This document shows positions 9,323 to 18,206 of a DNA stretch of 64,000 bases, one piece after another. The notes beneath the pieces were generated by a model. That model was not told the origin of the DNA, did no database searches, and worked only from the letters and a program-made list of their open reading frames with translations. The stretch covers positions 33,215 to 97,214 of the forward strand of contig CAIXUG010000062.1 in assembly GCA_903922605.1 (NCBI GenBank). Direction: 5' to 3'. Position 1 is the stretch's first letter, and each line of letters opens with the position of its first letter. This DNA is from an uncultured Verrucomicrobiota bacterium. Its GTDB lineage: Bacteria; Verrucomicrobiota; Verrucomicrobiia; Limisphaerales; UBA9464. Made by a program: the position numbers and the translations under genes.

Positions 9323-11924
9323 CCGTGCCGCCGGTCAACTGGTCGCGCCGGTAGACTTCGTAGGAGAGACCCGGCTGGGTCTCGAGCGCGACGCGGAACT
9401 GGCCACCACTGACATCCTTCACCCGAAGGGACATATCTGAATCGGGCAGAATCCGATGCAGGCGCCGGGCCTGATCGGGAGTCGGCTCATGGTAGCTCGT
9501 CGGACTCACCAAAGCATTTAAGAGGACTGAGCCATCCGCCAGGGCCGTTGCCGCTGTCACATTGATTTGCCCCGGATATCCCACCAGCGGATCGATGAGC
9601 GCGCATTGGAAGTTGAAGTCCTGTTCCCCTGTGGCCTTCCATCGCCAGAGCTCCATCACATTGATGGGCATCTGGTGCTTGAGCGACCGATAGATCACCC
9701 CACCCTCCGGAGTCCGGACCATCATGTGATTGGCCTCCTCGGATAGGGAGAACACCTCATCGGACGACGCGTAACGATAAACACCCTCTTCGAAAGCCGT
9801 GATCAGATTTCCATCCTCGTCGAGGCGCAGGGGCGGCATGCCGACCAGCAGCTTGCCGTCCGGTTCCACAAAGATGCTCCGGATGCCATTGGTCCGCGCG
9901 TGAAAGGCCGGATCGGGGGAGCCATCGGCCAGGAGGCGGTTCAGGCCCGCCCGCGGAGGATCGGTGAGGGATCCGCTAAAATACATGCGTTCCCCGGCGA
10001 TGAGCACCCGACCGCGGGCATCCAGTGCCAGGGCGTCCACGAACTCCCAATACGTCAACGGATAATGGAAGGCGGGGTCCAAGGTGAGATCGGCGTTCAG
10101 CCGGGCCAGCCGGAACGCGGGCGCACCACCGACCGTGTTGAAGCGTCCGGCAATGATGAGTTTCCCGTCGGGCAGCGGCAGCGCGGTGGACACATGCGCG
10201 ATATCGAGGTTTGGCCACGCGCGCGCGACCAGTTTCCCGTCACGATCCAGCTCGGCCAGCCCTTGGGCCGGCTGCCCGCCTAGCTCGATGAATTCACCGG
10301 TCACCAGCATCCCGCCTCCCGGCAGCGGCACGAGCGTTTCCACCCGGCCCCGGCCCCTGACTACGCCCGCATCACCAAAACTGACGTCCAGCCCACCGTC
10401 GGCCAGCAGCCGTCCCACGAGGGCGGTTGTCACGTTGGTGTCCGCACCGCCGACCCCGCTGGCGACCAATATCCGGCCATCGGGCAGCGGCAACAGCTGG
10501 ATGATCTTGTCGAAATTGGTCAGGGCGCGGCTGAAGGACGCGTCCTCAGTTCCGGGACGCGGACTGCGCACCGCCAGCGCGGTGGCCGGAAAATCGAGCT
10601 TCTGCGAACCGAAGGCATTGCTGAGCACCAGACTGAAAGCGCCCAGTTCATTGCCTTTCGTGATGCTCAGGCGCAGGCCGCGATTGGTCGCGCCGTCGAG
10701 GGGGATGCCATCCCGCAACCATTGCAACGCCGGCACCGGAATGCCATCCACTTTGGCGGTGAGATACAGCGGCTCGTTGGTCGCCACGCGCGCCGGGGCC
10801 GCCGTGATCTGCGCCTGGAGTGACACCGCATTGGTCGGCCCCGGCTGATACGCCTGGATTCGGGCGATTCCCGGGCGCTCAATTCCATTCACCTGGTGAA
10901 AAAACCCGCTGAACCAAAGGCGTCCCTGGGTGTCCAAGTACGTTTGGCTCACGAAGGGGTTGTCCAGTGTCACGGAAAAGGAGGAATCCAAAGAACCGTC
11001 AACATTCAGGCGGATCAGCCCCGTAACCGGCACGTTTCCCCATTTGAAGAAATCGCCACCCACGATGACTTTGCCATCCGGTTGGACGATGGGAGTGGCA
11101 AAAAGACGGTTGCCCGCCGGATTGACGAGCCGCCTGGTTACTTTCCCCCCGGCATCGATCCAGACGATTTCCTGGTCCAAGATTATCAGCACCGAATCTT
11201 CCGGCAGGGCGCTGATTGCCAGGGGCACCAGCAGGCCATTGCCGTTCACATCGGCTTGCAGGTCAGACGTTGGATTCCAGCCAGCATCCCAAGTCCCATC
11301 CGCCAAAAGGCGGATCATCCCCGAGTGCACCGCCGGAGCGGGCGTCTGGAAGTCACCAATGATGACATAACGTCCCTGACTGTCGGTCACCCCACCTTTG
11401 AACGGAATCCCGTTCGAAGCTTTCTGCAGCGGAACCCGGATCCGGAAGGCCGGATCAACCGTGCCATCCGCCCTGACCCGGCTCACACCGTCCAATGAAA
11501 TCAAGGTGACCGATCCATCATCCCCGGGCAGGACGCTCCCCAAGGGGGGCACCCAACTCCCTCCCACAATGGGCTTCACATAGGAGTCGTCATCGTATTG
11601 GATGATGCAGCCGAAGTTGAAGGCCATGGCCAGCCCCCCGGAGGGCAGGCCGCTGATCGCGGCTGCGCCTTTCCGGGGATAGGCAAGCTGCCAGCCGGCA
11701 TCAAGGCTGCCATCCTCGCGCAGCCGGCTGACCTCCAGACCGGGATTGGACAGGTAAGCCTGCCCGCCAACCACCGCGAAAGTCGTGGGGGAGTTGCTGC
11801 CCACCTCGGGCGGCGGGGCGAATCCCAGGTCCAGCTCACCGTCGGCGAGGGCCACTGCGGTCGAAACCGCGGCGAGGGTGGACGTGAGCCAGGCGCGCAA
11901 AATGGAACTCCTCCTAGTTTTCAT
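9225..11924 (-). CDS. Secreted delta-60-repeat / Ig-like protein, paralogue 2
   Basis: 899 aa, collinear with its neighbours: signal peptide (MKTRRSSILRAWLTSTLAAV..ALADG), mature start GELDLGFAPPPE, delta-60 repeats (REDGSLDAGW, ADGTVDPAF, VDGSLDSSF), a central Ig-like domain (LTAKVDGIPVPALQWLRDG), a second set of delta-60 repeats (ADGGLDVSF, DLTLDPAF, ADGSPDPAF) and a conserved C-terminal tail (QPGLSYEVYRRDQLTGGTATQIG). The start is the ATG just before the signal peptide. It has its own upstream block and downstream hairpin, so it is probably its own transcription unit. Function unknown; secretion is the firm inference. Confidence 0.85.
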   Translation of the reverse strand: MKTRRSSILRAWLTSTLAAVSTAVALADGELDLGFAPPPEVGSNSPTTFAVVGGQAYLSNPGLEVSRLREDGSLDAGWQLAYPRKGAAAISGLPSGGLAMAFNFGCIIQYDDDSYVKPIVGGSWVPPLGSVLPGDDGSVTLISLDGVSRVRADGTVDPAFRIRVPLQKASNGIPFKGGVTDSQGRYVIIGDFQTPAPAVHSGMIRLLADGTWDAGWNPTSDLQADVNGNGLLVPLAISALPEDSVLIILDQEIVWIDAGGKVTRRLVNPAGNRLFATPIVQPDGKVIVGGDFFKWGNVPVTGLIRLNVDGSLDSSFSVTLDNPFVSQTYLDTQGRLWFSGFFHQVNGIERPGIARIQAYQPGPTNAVSLQAQITAAPARVATNEPLYLTAKVDGIPVPALQWLRDGIPLDGATNRGLRLSITKGNELGAFSLVLSNAFGSQKLDFPATALAVRSPRPGTEDASFSRALTNFDKIIQLLPLPDGRILVASGVGGADTNVTTALVGRLLADGGLDVSFGDAGVVRGRGRVETLVPLPGGGMLVTGEFIELGGQPAQGLAELDRDGKLVARAWPNLDIAHVSTALPLPDGKLIIAGRFNTVGGAPAFRLARLNADLTLDPAFHYPLTYWEFVDALALDARGRVLIAGERMYFSGSLTDPPRAGLNRLLADGSPDPAFHARTNGIRSIFVEPDGKLLVGMPPLRLDEDGNLITAFEEGVYRYASSDEVFSLSEEANHMMVRTPEGGVIYRSLKHQMPINVMELWRWKATGEQDFNFQCALIDPLVGYPGQINVTAATALADGSVLLNALVSPTSYHEPTPDQARRLHRILPDSDMSLRVKDVSGGQFRVALETQPGLSYEVYRRDQLTGGTATQIGVYTGDGYVIDLQTPANGDSTYLELRRH

Positions 11925-11949
11925 ATATCGGGAAACCGTTGTACGGACA

Positions 11950-11978
11950 GATTAATCTCAACGGCTCTCCTTTTGCAA
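11950..11978 (-). promoter_or_regulatory. Candidate promoter of delta-60 paralogue 2
   Basis: Minus-strand TTGCAA (11973-11978) is followed after 17 bp by TTAATC (11950-11955), 25 nt before the ATG. The position and spacing match those of the two sister genes. Confidence 0.4.
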
Positions 11979-12023
11979 GCGTTAAGATTACATTCATAAA
12001 CTATCCGGCACCACCGAAAGAAA

Positions 12024-12047
12024 AACCCGCCGGCTGGCCAGCGGGTT
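12024..12047 (-). terminator. Rho-independent terminator of delta-60 paralogue 3
   Basis: Read on the minus strand, AACCCGC pairs with GCGGGTT, with extra GGC/GCC pairing inside, followed by TTTTTCTTTC. It lies ~57 bp after the stop codon of the 12104 gene. Confidence 0.75.
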
Positions 12048-12103
12048 GGAATCATTCGAAACTTTTATGCAGCTCAGACGCCGCAGGAATTTCCGCCGGC
12101 GAC

Positions 12104-14749
12104 TCACTGGCGGCGCAGCTCGAGATAGCCGGCGTTTCCGGTCGCGGGCGTCTGCAGGTCGATGACGTAGCCATCACCGGAATACGCGCCAATCTGGGTC
12201 GGCGTGCCGCCGGTCAACTGGTCACGCCGATAGATTTCGTAGGACAATCCTGGCTGGGTAGCCAGCGAGACATGGAACTGGCCGTCGCCGATGCCCTTGC
12301 TTTGCAGGGCGAGATCGGAATCGCGCGGGATCCGGCGCAGACGGAACGCCTGATCATTGGTCGTGAGCAGGATGGAATCGTCGGCCAAGACGGCCATGGC
12401 TGTCACGGGACTGTCGAAAACGCCATTGGTGGTCAACACGCTCTGGAAAGAAAAATCCCGCTCGCCCGTGGGCTTCCATCGCCAAAGCTCGGCCGGCCCC
12501 TGCCCACTGGTGTCCTCCCAGGATGGATAGACAACGCCTCCGGCAGCCGTCCGGGCCATCAGATGGTTGGCCTCAGTTGCCGAGCCCACACTGTAGCCAA
12601 AAACCGCATACCGATCGACGTCATCTTCGAACAGAGTCAGCACATTCCCATCCTCGTCCAGGCGGGCCGGTGGCATCCCCACCAGCATCTGGCCTTCCGG
12701 TTCCATGAAGATCGCGCGCAGCCCATTGGTACGGACGTGGAAAGCCGGATCCGGCGAACCGTCGGGCAGCAGGCGTTGGAGCCCTACCAGAGGCGGGTTG
12801 GTGACTGTTTCATGGGCGTAAACGCGTTCTCCGGCGATCAGCACGCGCCCGTGGGCATCCAAGGCGAGCGCATCCACAAACTGCCAGTCCAGCAGATGGG
12901 CTTGAAATGACGTGTCGAGCGTCAGGTCGGAGTTTAGCCGGGCGAGGCGGTAGACCGATACACCGTTCACCTGGGCAAAGCGTCCGGCGATCATCAGCTT
13001 GCCGTCGGGCAACGGCAGTGCGGTGGACACGTGCGGAATGTCCAGGTTCGGAAACGGACGTACCACCACTTTTCCACTGCGATCCAGCTCGGCCAGACCA
13101 TAGGCGACCTGCCCGCCCAAATCGGTAAACTCGCCGGCGACCAGCAGCCCGCCGTCCGGCAACGGGATCAGTGTTTCCACACGCCCCCGACCAGCAACGA
13201 CACCCCCCTGGCCAAAGCTGGCATCCAGACTTCCGTCGGCCAGCAACCGCCCCACGAGGGCCGTTTCCGGGCTTTGATCAGGATTGGGGTTTTCGCTGGC
13301 GACCAATATGCGTCCGTCCGCCATTGGCACGAGTTCGTTGACCCTGTTGAAATTGGTCAGGGCACGGCTGAAAGCCATGTCTTCGCTTCCCGGGTGCGGA
13401 CTGCGCGCCGCCAGGGTGACCGAGGGAAACTCCAGCTTCTGTGAGCCGGAGTCATTGCTGAGCACGAGGCTGAAAGCACCCAACTCGCTGCCGTTCGTGA
13501 TGCTCAGGCGCAGCCCGCGATTGGTGGCGCCTGGGATCGGGGTGCCGTCCCGCAACCATTGCAGCGTTGGCTCCGGCTGTCCGTTCACCTGAGCGGTCAG
13601 GTAGAGCACCTCGTTCGTCGCCACGTGCGCCTGGGTCGCCGTGACCTGTGCGGTGAGGGCCGTCGTATTGCTGGGCGGCGTGTAGGCCTGGATGCGGGCG
13701 ATGCCCGGCCGGTCCACTCCGTTCACCTTGCTGAACCCGCCGACAAACCACAGCCGCCCTCGGGCATCCAACTTCATGGTTTCCAGGAAGGGGCGGTCCA
13801 CCCCGGCCGAAAAGCTGGGGTCCACGGTACCATCCGCCTTCAGCCGGACCAGCCCCGGGGCCGACTCCCCGTTCCAGGCGTCAAAATTGCCCGCCACGAT
13901 GATTTTGCCGTCCGGCTGCACGATGGGGGGCAGAAAATAGGATTTGTTGTTGGCCAGGTTCGGGACCCGCCTGGTGACTGTGCCACCGGCATCGATCCAC
14001 ACCAAATCCCTGAACAGGACGAGCAGCACCGAATCCTCCGGCAGCGCCGTGATCGCAAACGGCGCCGAAAGGCCGCTGACGTCCGCATACGGCTGCGGGT
14101 TCCAAGTGGTGTCCAGCGAACCGTCGGCCAGGAGCCGCATGCCTCCGAAGCGCATGTCGGGGGCCGGTGTCTGAAAGTCGCCGATGACGACGTAACGTCC
14201 CTGCCCGTCGCGGATGCCGCCTCTGAGGCTCGGAAAGTTGCTGCCCTGCAAGGAAACCTTGACCCGGAAGGCCGGATCTATGCTGCCGTCGGGCAACACC
14301 TTTTGGGCATTGTACCCCGAAGAAATGACGGTCACCGAACCGTCATCCTGCGGCAGTACGCTGCCCACCGTGGGGTCCAAGATCCCGCCCACCCGGGGGC
14401 TGAAGTGGGAACCGTCATCATATTGGATGAGGAAACCGGATTCATATGCCACCGCCAAGCCGCCCGCAGGCAGGCCGACGATGACATTCGCCCCCCAGTT
14501 GGGAGAAGCCGGCTGCCAGCCTTCGTCCAGACTGCCATCCTCGCGCAGCCGGATGACGGGCCGCTGGGAGGCGCCCACGTAGGCCTGGCCACCGACCACC
14601 GCCAGCCCGCTGATGAAATTGCTGCCCAGCTCGGGCGGCGGGTTGAAACCGGGGTCCAGCTCGCCGTCGGCGAGGGACCGTGATGTCAGAAATGCTGCGA
14701 GCGTGAGCAGCAGCCCGGCCCGCCAGACAGAACCTCTCCTTGTTTTCAT
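12104..14749 (-). CDS. Secreted delta-60-repeat / Ig-like protein, paralogue 3
   Basis: 881 aa from the chosen ATG at 14749. The frame is open further upstream, but the MKTRRGSVWRAGLLLTLAAF signal peptide aligns with the starts of the two sister proteins, and the putative promoter lies in the extension. The architecture is the same: delta-60 repeats (REDGSLDEGW, PDGSIDPAF, ADGSLDTTW, ADGTVDPSF), an Ig-like domain (LTAQVNGQPEPTLQWLRDG), further repeats (ADGSLDASF, DLTLDTSF, PDGSPDPAF) and a shared C-terminal tail ending YLELRRQ. It is the first gene of the tandem triplet. Likely exported to the cell surface or medium; role unknown. Confidence 0.85.
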   Translation of the reverse strand: MKTRRGSVWRAGLLLTLAAFLTSRSLADGELDPGFNPPPELGSNFISGLAVVGGQAYVGASQRPVIRLREDGSLDEGWQPASPNWGANVIVGLPAGGLAVAYESGFLIQYDDGSHFSPRVGGILDPTVGSVLPQDDGSVTVISSGYNAQKVLPDGSIDPAFRVKVSLQGSNFPSLRGGIRDGQGRYVVIGDFQTPAPDMRFGGMRLLADGSLDTTWNPQPYADVSGLSAPFAITALPEDSVLLVLFRDLVWIDAGGTVTRRVPNLANNKSYFLPPIVQPDGKIIVAGNFDAWNGESAPGLVRLKADGTVDPSFSAGVDRPFLETMKLDARGRLWFVGGFSKVNGVDRPGIARIQAYTPPSNTTALTAQVTATQAHVATNEVLYLTAQVNGQPEPTLQWLRDGTPIPGATNRGLRLSITNGSELGAFSLVLSNDSGSQKLEFPSVTLAARSPHPGSEDMAFSRALTNFNRVNELVPMADGRILVASENPNPDQSPETALVGRLLADGSLDASFGQGGVVAGRGRVETLIPLPDGGLLVAGEFTDLGGQVAYGLAELDRSGKVVVRPFPNLDIPHVSTALPLPDGKLMIAGRFAQVNGVSVYRLARLNSDLTLDTSFQAHLLDWQFVDALALDAHGRVLIAGERVYAHETVTNPPLVGLQRLLPDGSPDPAFHVRTNGLRAIFMEPEGQMLVGMPPARLDEDGNVLTLFEDDVDRYAVFGYSVGSATEANHLMARTAAGGVVYPSWEDTSGQGPAELWRWKPTGERDFSFQSVLTTNGVFDSPVTAMAVLADDSILLTTNDQAFRLRRIPRDSDLALQSKGIGDGQFHVSLATQPGLSYEIYRRDQLTGGTPTQIGAYSGDGYVIDLQTPATGNAGYLELRRQ

Positions 14750-14776
14750 AGCCTTAGGGAATTGTTGTGCGCGGGC

Positions 14777-14805
14777 AACAGACCACCCGCACGTATGTTT
14801 TGCAA
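14777..14805 (-). promoter_or_regulatory. Candidate promoter of delta-60 paralogue 3
   Basis: Minus-strand TTGCAA (14800-14805), a 17-bp spacer, then TCTGTT (14777-14782), 27 nt before the ATG, as in paralogue 1. The flanking sequence GCGCACAA(A/C)(G/A)ATTCCC(C/T)AAGGCT before the ATG is also shared with paralogue 1. Confidence 0.4.
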
Positions 14806-14869
14806 GCGTAGATTTACACTTATGAACGTACTGATGACGACGCCGGTACCACCTCACTTCAATAAAAAT

Positions 14870-14890
14870 CCCGCCGGTTTAGCCGGCGGG
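14870..14890 (-). terminator. Rho-independent terminator of the Gfo/Idh gene
   Basis: CCCGCCGG (14870-14877) and CCGGCGGG (14883-14890) form a perfect 8-bp stem with a 5-nt loop; on the minus strand it is followed by ATTTTTATT. It stands 32 bp past the stop codon at 14922. Confidence 0.8.
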
Positions 14891-14921
14891 TTAGCGGGAG
14901 ACTGATGAAAGACTTCCCGGC

Positions 14922-16034
14922 TCAGACGCCCCGGAAATTCGGCAGGCAGATCTTCTCGCCGCCGCGCATCGAGGACTCGTGGGCGAGGATGCCCACCATT
15001 GTCCAGTTCACGGACTGGTAGAGGTCGGGGAAGCTCGGCCGGTTCTCCGCCACGGCGGAGATGAACTCGTGCGCAAGGTGCGGGTGGCTGCCGCCATGGC
15101 CGCTGCCCTGGATGAACGACAGGTGCGCATTCTCGGTCATGTCATACACGCCCTTGGTCGTGAAGGGCCGGATCGGCTCCGGCAGCAGGTACGCGTAGTC
15201 GGGGATCTTCACCTTCTCGACCGATTCTCCACCGAGATGCAGCACCGGGTCATCATGCTCGGTGAGCTGCCATTCGAACGAGGTCTCGGACCCGTAGCAG
15301 TCAAAGCTCTCGCGGTATTGGCGCGCGGCATCGAACAGATAGCGCGTCACCTCGCCGGCGACATCCTGGTTTCGGACCTTGAAATGTGCCGTCTCGAACG
15401 AGAAGGGCGAACCGTACTTCGCGATGCGCGCCTCAGAGATACGGCCCGAGCCGAGGCAGGACACGAATTCCGCCTCGCCGTTCACGATGCCGAGGCAGGG
15501 CGAGACGCAGTGCGTGGCATAGTGCATCGGCGGCAGGCCTTCCCAGTAGCCGGGCCAGCCCGCCATGTTCTGGAGATGGCTGCCGCGCACGAACTGGATG
15601 CGGCCGAGCTTGCCGGTATCCCGCAGTTCGCGGACGTAAAGGTATTCGCGGCTCCACACCACGGTCTCCATCATCATGTAGCGTTTGCCGCTCTCCTTGG
15701 AGGCCTTCACGATCTCGCGGGCCTCCTCGATGGTGGTGCAGGCCGGCACGGTGCAGGCCACGTGCTTGCCGGCGCGCAGCGCGGCAATGGACTGCGATGC
15801 GTGCAGGTGGATCGGCGAATTGATGTGTACCGCGTCAACATGGGGATCCCGCAGCAGATCCTCGAAGCTCTGGTAGCGCTTCTCCACGCCGAACGCCTTG
15901 CCGACCTGCTCCAGCTTCTCCTTCGAGCGCTGGCAGATGGCGTACATGTTCGCCTGGGGGTGGCGCTGGTAGATGGGGATGAATTCGGACCCGAATCCGA
16001 GACCGACGATGGCAACGTTGATTTTACGGCTCAT
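14922..16034 (-). CDS. Gfo/Idh/MocA family NAD(P)-dependent oxidoreductase
   Basis: 370 aa. The N-terminus is a Rossmann NAD(P)-binding domain, KINVAIVGLGFGSEFIP, followed by the family C-terminal fold (VRELRDTGKLGRIQFVRGSHLQNM). The usual EKP motif is replaced by CTVPACTTIEEA after HVACTVP, as in some family members, so catalysis may differ from the classical lysine mechanism. The ATG at 16034 is chosen because it directly precedes the Rossmann strand; the open frame upstream adds 15 unrelated residues. No signal peptide, so it is probably cytosolic. The substrate is likely a sugar or inositol derivative. It is the fourth gene of the minus-strand run and has its own terminator. Confidence 0.85.
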   Translation of the reverse strand: MSRKINVAIVGLGFGSEFIPIYQRHPQANMYAICQRSKEKLEQVGKAFGVEKRYQSFEDLLRDPHVDAVHINSPIHLHASQSIAALRAGKHVACTVPACTTIEEAREIVKASKESGKRYMMMETVVWSREYLYVRELRDTGKLGRIQFVRGSHLQNMAGWPGYWEGLPPMHYATHCVSPCLGIVNGEAEFVSCLGSGRISEARIAKYGSPFSFETAHFKVRNQDVAGEVTRYLFDAARQYRESFDCYGSETSFEWQLTEHDDPVLHLGGESVEKVKIPDYAYLLPEPIRPFTTKGVYDMTENAHLSFIQGSGHGGSHPHLAHEFISAVAENRPSFPDLYQSVNWTMVGILAHESSMRGGEKICLPNFRGV

Positions 16035-16206
16035 GGAAGAAATGGCTCCGCCCGGCAAGCATGGCACCCGGAAGGGCACGGACTGGCTAAACGGTGCCGC
16101 CTAGCTAACTCGCCCCCCAAAATCAGCGTCAACGCGATAATGCCCGAAATCGGTCTTTTCGCTGAGCATCTGCGCTCTACGGCTGAGTTTTTGCGCGGGG
16201 TTGGCC

Positions 16207-18102
16207 CTATTCCCCAAGGTATTTTGCCAGGAAGGCATCCATTGCATTGTAGAACTCCAACTTCGCCTCTTTGCTCTGAAAGCCATGCCCTTCCTTGGTC
16301 TTCGTCTTGTACTCGTAGGTTTTGCCGGCGCGGCTCAGGGCTGCCGCCATGGCGTCACCCTGTTCGATTTCCACCCGGGTATCATAAATGCCGTAATACA
16401 TCAGTACCGGCGCCTGGATCTTGTCCGCAAGGGCGACGGCCGAGGGAGCCTTGAGAACCTCCGCATCGACGCTGCCGCCCAGCAGCCGGCGCACCTGCGC
16501 TTTGGTGTTCCCATCCGCGTTGCGGTAGGCCTTCTGCATCAGCTTCGGATCGGTGACACCAACGTAGTTCACGCCGCAGCGGTAGAGCTCCGGCGTCAGG
16601 CAGAGGCCGATCATCGTAGCATAGCCGCCGTAGCTGGCGCCATAAATGCCCACCCGTCTGGGGTCGGCGTAACCTTGGGCGATGGCCCATTTCACGCCGT
16701 CCGTCAGATCGTCCTGCATCTTGCCGCCCCACTCGCCGAAACCGGCGGCCATGAGTTTCCCCCCGAAGCCTTCTGACCCGCGAAAATTGACTTGCAGCAC
16801 GGCGAAGCCGCGGTTGCAGAGGAATTGGACCTCCTCATCGAAACCCCAGTAATCACGCGCCTGCGGGCCACCATGCGGATGGAGGATCAGAGGCAGGTTG
16901 CGCGGTTCCCGTCCGGCTGGCAGCGAGAGATAGCCGTGGATGAGCAGGCCATCACGGGCCTTGAACTCGATGGGACGCATTTCGGCCATCTGCTCCGGCT
17001 TGATCCAGGGCAGGACGCGGCTGAAGGCGTCCAACCGCCCCTTGTCCAGGTCAAAAACGTAATACATGCCCGGATCACGGTCGCCACTGGCCAGCACCAG
17101 CGCCTTGTGCCAGTCGTGGTCGAAGCTGTGAAACCCGACCGAGCCTTTGCCTAGCGCCTTGCACGCTCCTTCATAAAGCGAGGCGAACTCCGGATCGAGC
17201 GGTTCAACCCGATAGCCGTCCGCGAAATATCCCACCGCCATCGGCCGCCGGTGCCGGCGCGAAAGGTAGACGCGGTTTACATCCACACCCGGGGGGGCGA
17301 ACAGTTCACGGACAAATTCCTTCTTCTCCACGTCGAACGCCCACAGTGCGTCGGTGTCACGGCCCCGGTTGGAGGCGACATAAAGCGTGTGGCCGTCGTA
17401 GTCGAACTCCATCGGCTTGAAGGTTTCGCCCTGCATCTTTTCTTTCCACAGCTCGGTGAGCGGGGCGCCTTTTTCATGGCGGTACAGCCACGTCGCGCCA
17501 TCCGGGTCGGACCGGCGTCCCAGCCTCACGACACCCTCCTGATCCGTCAGCCACTCGTACACATGATCCATGGCGCTCTGCACCAGTTGGCTGCTGCCGC
17601 TCTGAGTGTTGAGTGTGTGGACCGATGGGCCGCGCATGTCCGAAGGGCTCGTCTTCCACCGCTGGTCGGCGATGAGGATGTGTTTCGGATCGTTATCAAG
17701 CAGGTCAAGAAGCTGAAAGGAGTCACCCTTCGGCTCCACCAAGATGCGCAGCCCGGAACCGTCGGCGGCAGCGGTAAACAGTTCTCCAGTCCAGTAGCCA
17801 TCCTTTTGGAGCAGCAGGATGAGCTGGTCATTGCCCTTCCAGGAGAACGCAGCCAGCTGATAGGTGCGATCAAATGCCATCCTTACCAGCTTGCCGGTTT
17901 TCAGATCCTGAACCGCGAGCTTTTTCTCCCAGCCGTCGGCGGACTCAAAGGCGATCTTGGTGCCGTCCGGCGAAAGCTCGGCCTGACGACAGGCGGGCGG
18001 ACGAAAAAACTCCTCCACCGGAATCTTAGCCGGTGGTGCCGCCACCAGAGGAAGGGTTGTGGCCAGGAAAAGACTGAGCAGATGAGAGGTCAGACGGGAC
18101 AT
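16207..18102 (-). CDS. S9 family (prolyl-oligopeptidase-type) serine peptidase, exported
   Basis: 631 aa with a signal peptide (MSRLTSHLLSLFLATTLPLVAA). Residues ~30-370 form a WD/propeller-like domain (LSPDGTKIAFESADGWEKKL). The C-terminal ~250 aa are an alpha/beta-hydrolase domain with LILHPHGGP (oxyanion region), the nucleophile elbow GASYGG (Ser490), the Asp in YYGIYDTRVE and the His in KEGHGFQ, so the catalytic triad is complete. It should cleave short peptides in the periplasm or outside. It lies 172 bp upstream of the Gfo/Idh start and 104 bp downstream of the kinase gene, in the same direction; co-transcription is possible but unproved. Confidence 0.88.
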   Translation of the reverse strand: MSRLTSHLLSLFLATTLPLVAAPPAKIPVEEFFRPPACRQAELSPDGTKIAFESADGWEKKLAVQDLKTGKLVRMAFDRTYQLAAFSWKGNDQLILLLQKDGYWTGELFTAAADGSGLRILVEPKGDSFQLLDLLDNDPKHILIADQRWKTSPSDMRGPSVHTLNTQSGSSQLVQSAMDHVYEWLTDQEGVVRLGRRSDPDGATWLYRHEKGAPLTELWKEKMQGETFKPMEFDYDGHTLYVASNRGRDTDALWAFDVEKKEFVRELFAPPGVDVNRVYLSRRHRRPMAVGYFADGYRVEPLDPEFASLYEGACKALGKGSVGFHSFDHDWHKALVLASGDRDPGMYYVFDLDKGRLDAFSRVLPWIKPEQMAEMRPIEFKARDGLLIHGYLSLPAGREPRNLPLILHPHGGPQARDYWGFDEEVQFLCNRGFAVLQVNFRGSEGFGGKLMAAGFGEWGGKMQDDLTDGVKWAIAQGYADPRRVGIYGASYGGYATMIGLCLTPELYRCGVNYVGVTDPKLMQKAYRNADGNTKAQVRRLLGGSVDAEVLKAPSAVALADKIQAPVLMYYGIYDTRVEIEQGDAMAAALSRAGKTYEYKTKTKEGHGFQSKEAKLEFYNAMDAFLAKYLGE

Positions 18103-18206
18103 GGTGAAGTAGGGTCAGACATCTGAAAGCGACACGGCCTTTGGATATGAACGCCGGGGTGGCGCGGTGAAAGCCGAAAGTTACGGCCGGCTGCTAAAAC
18201 ATGCAC

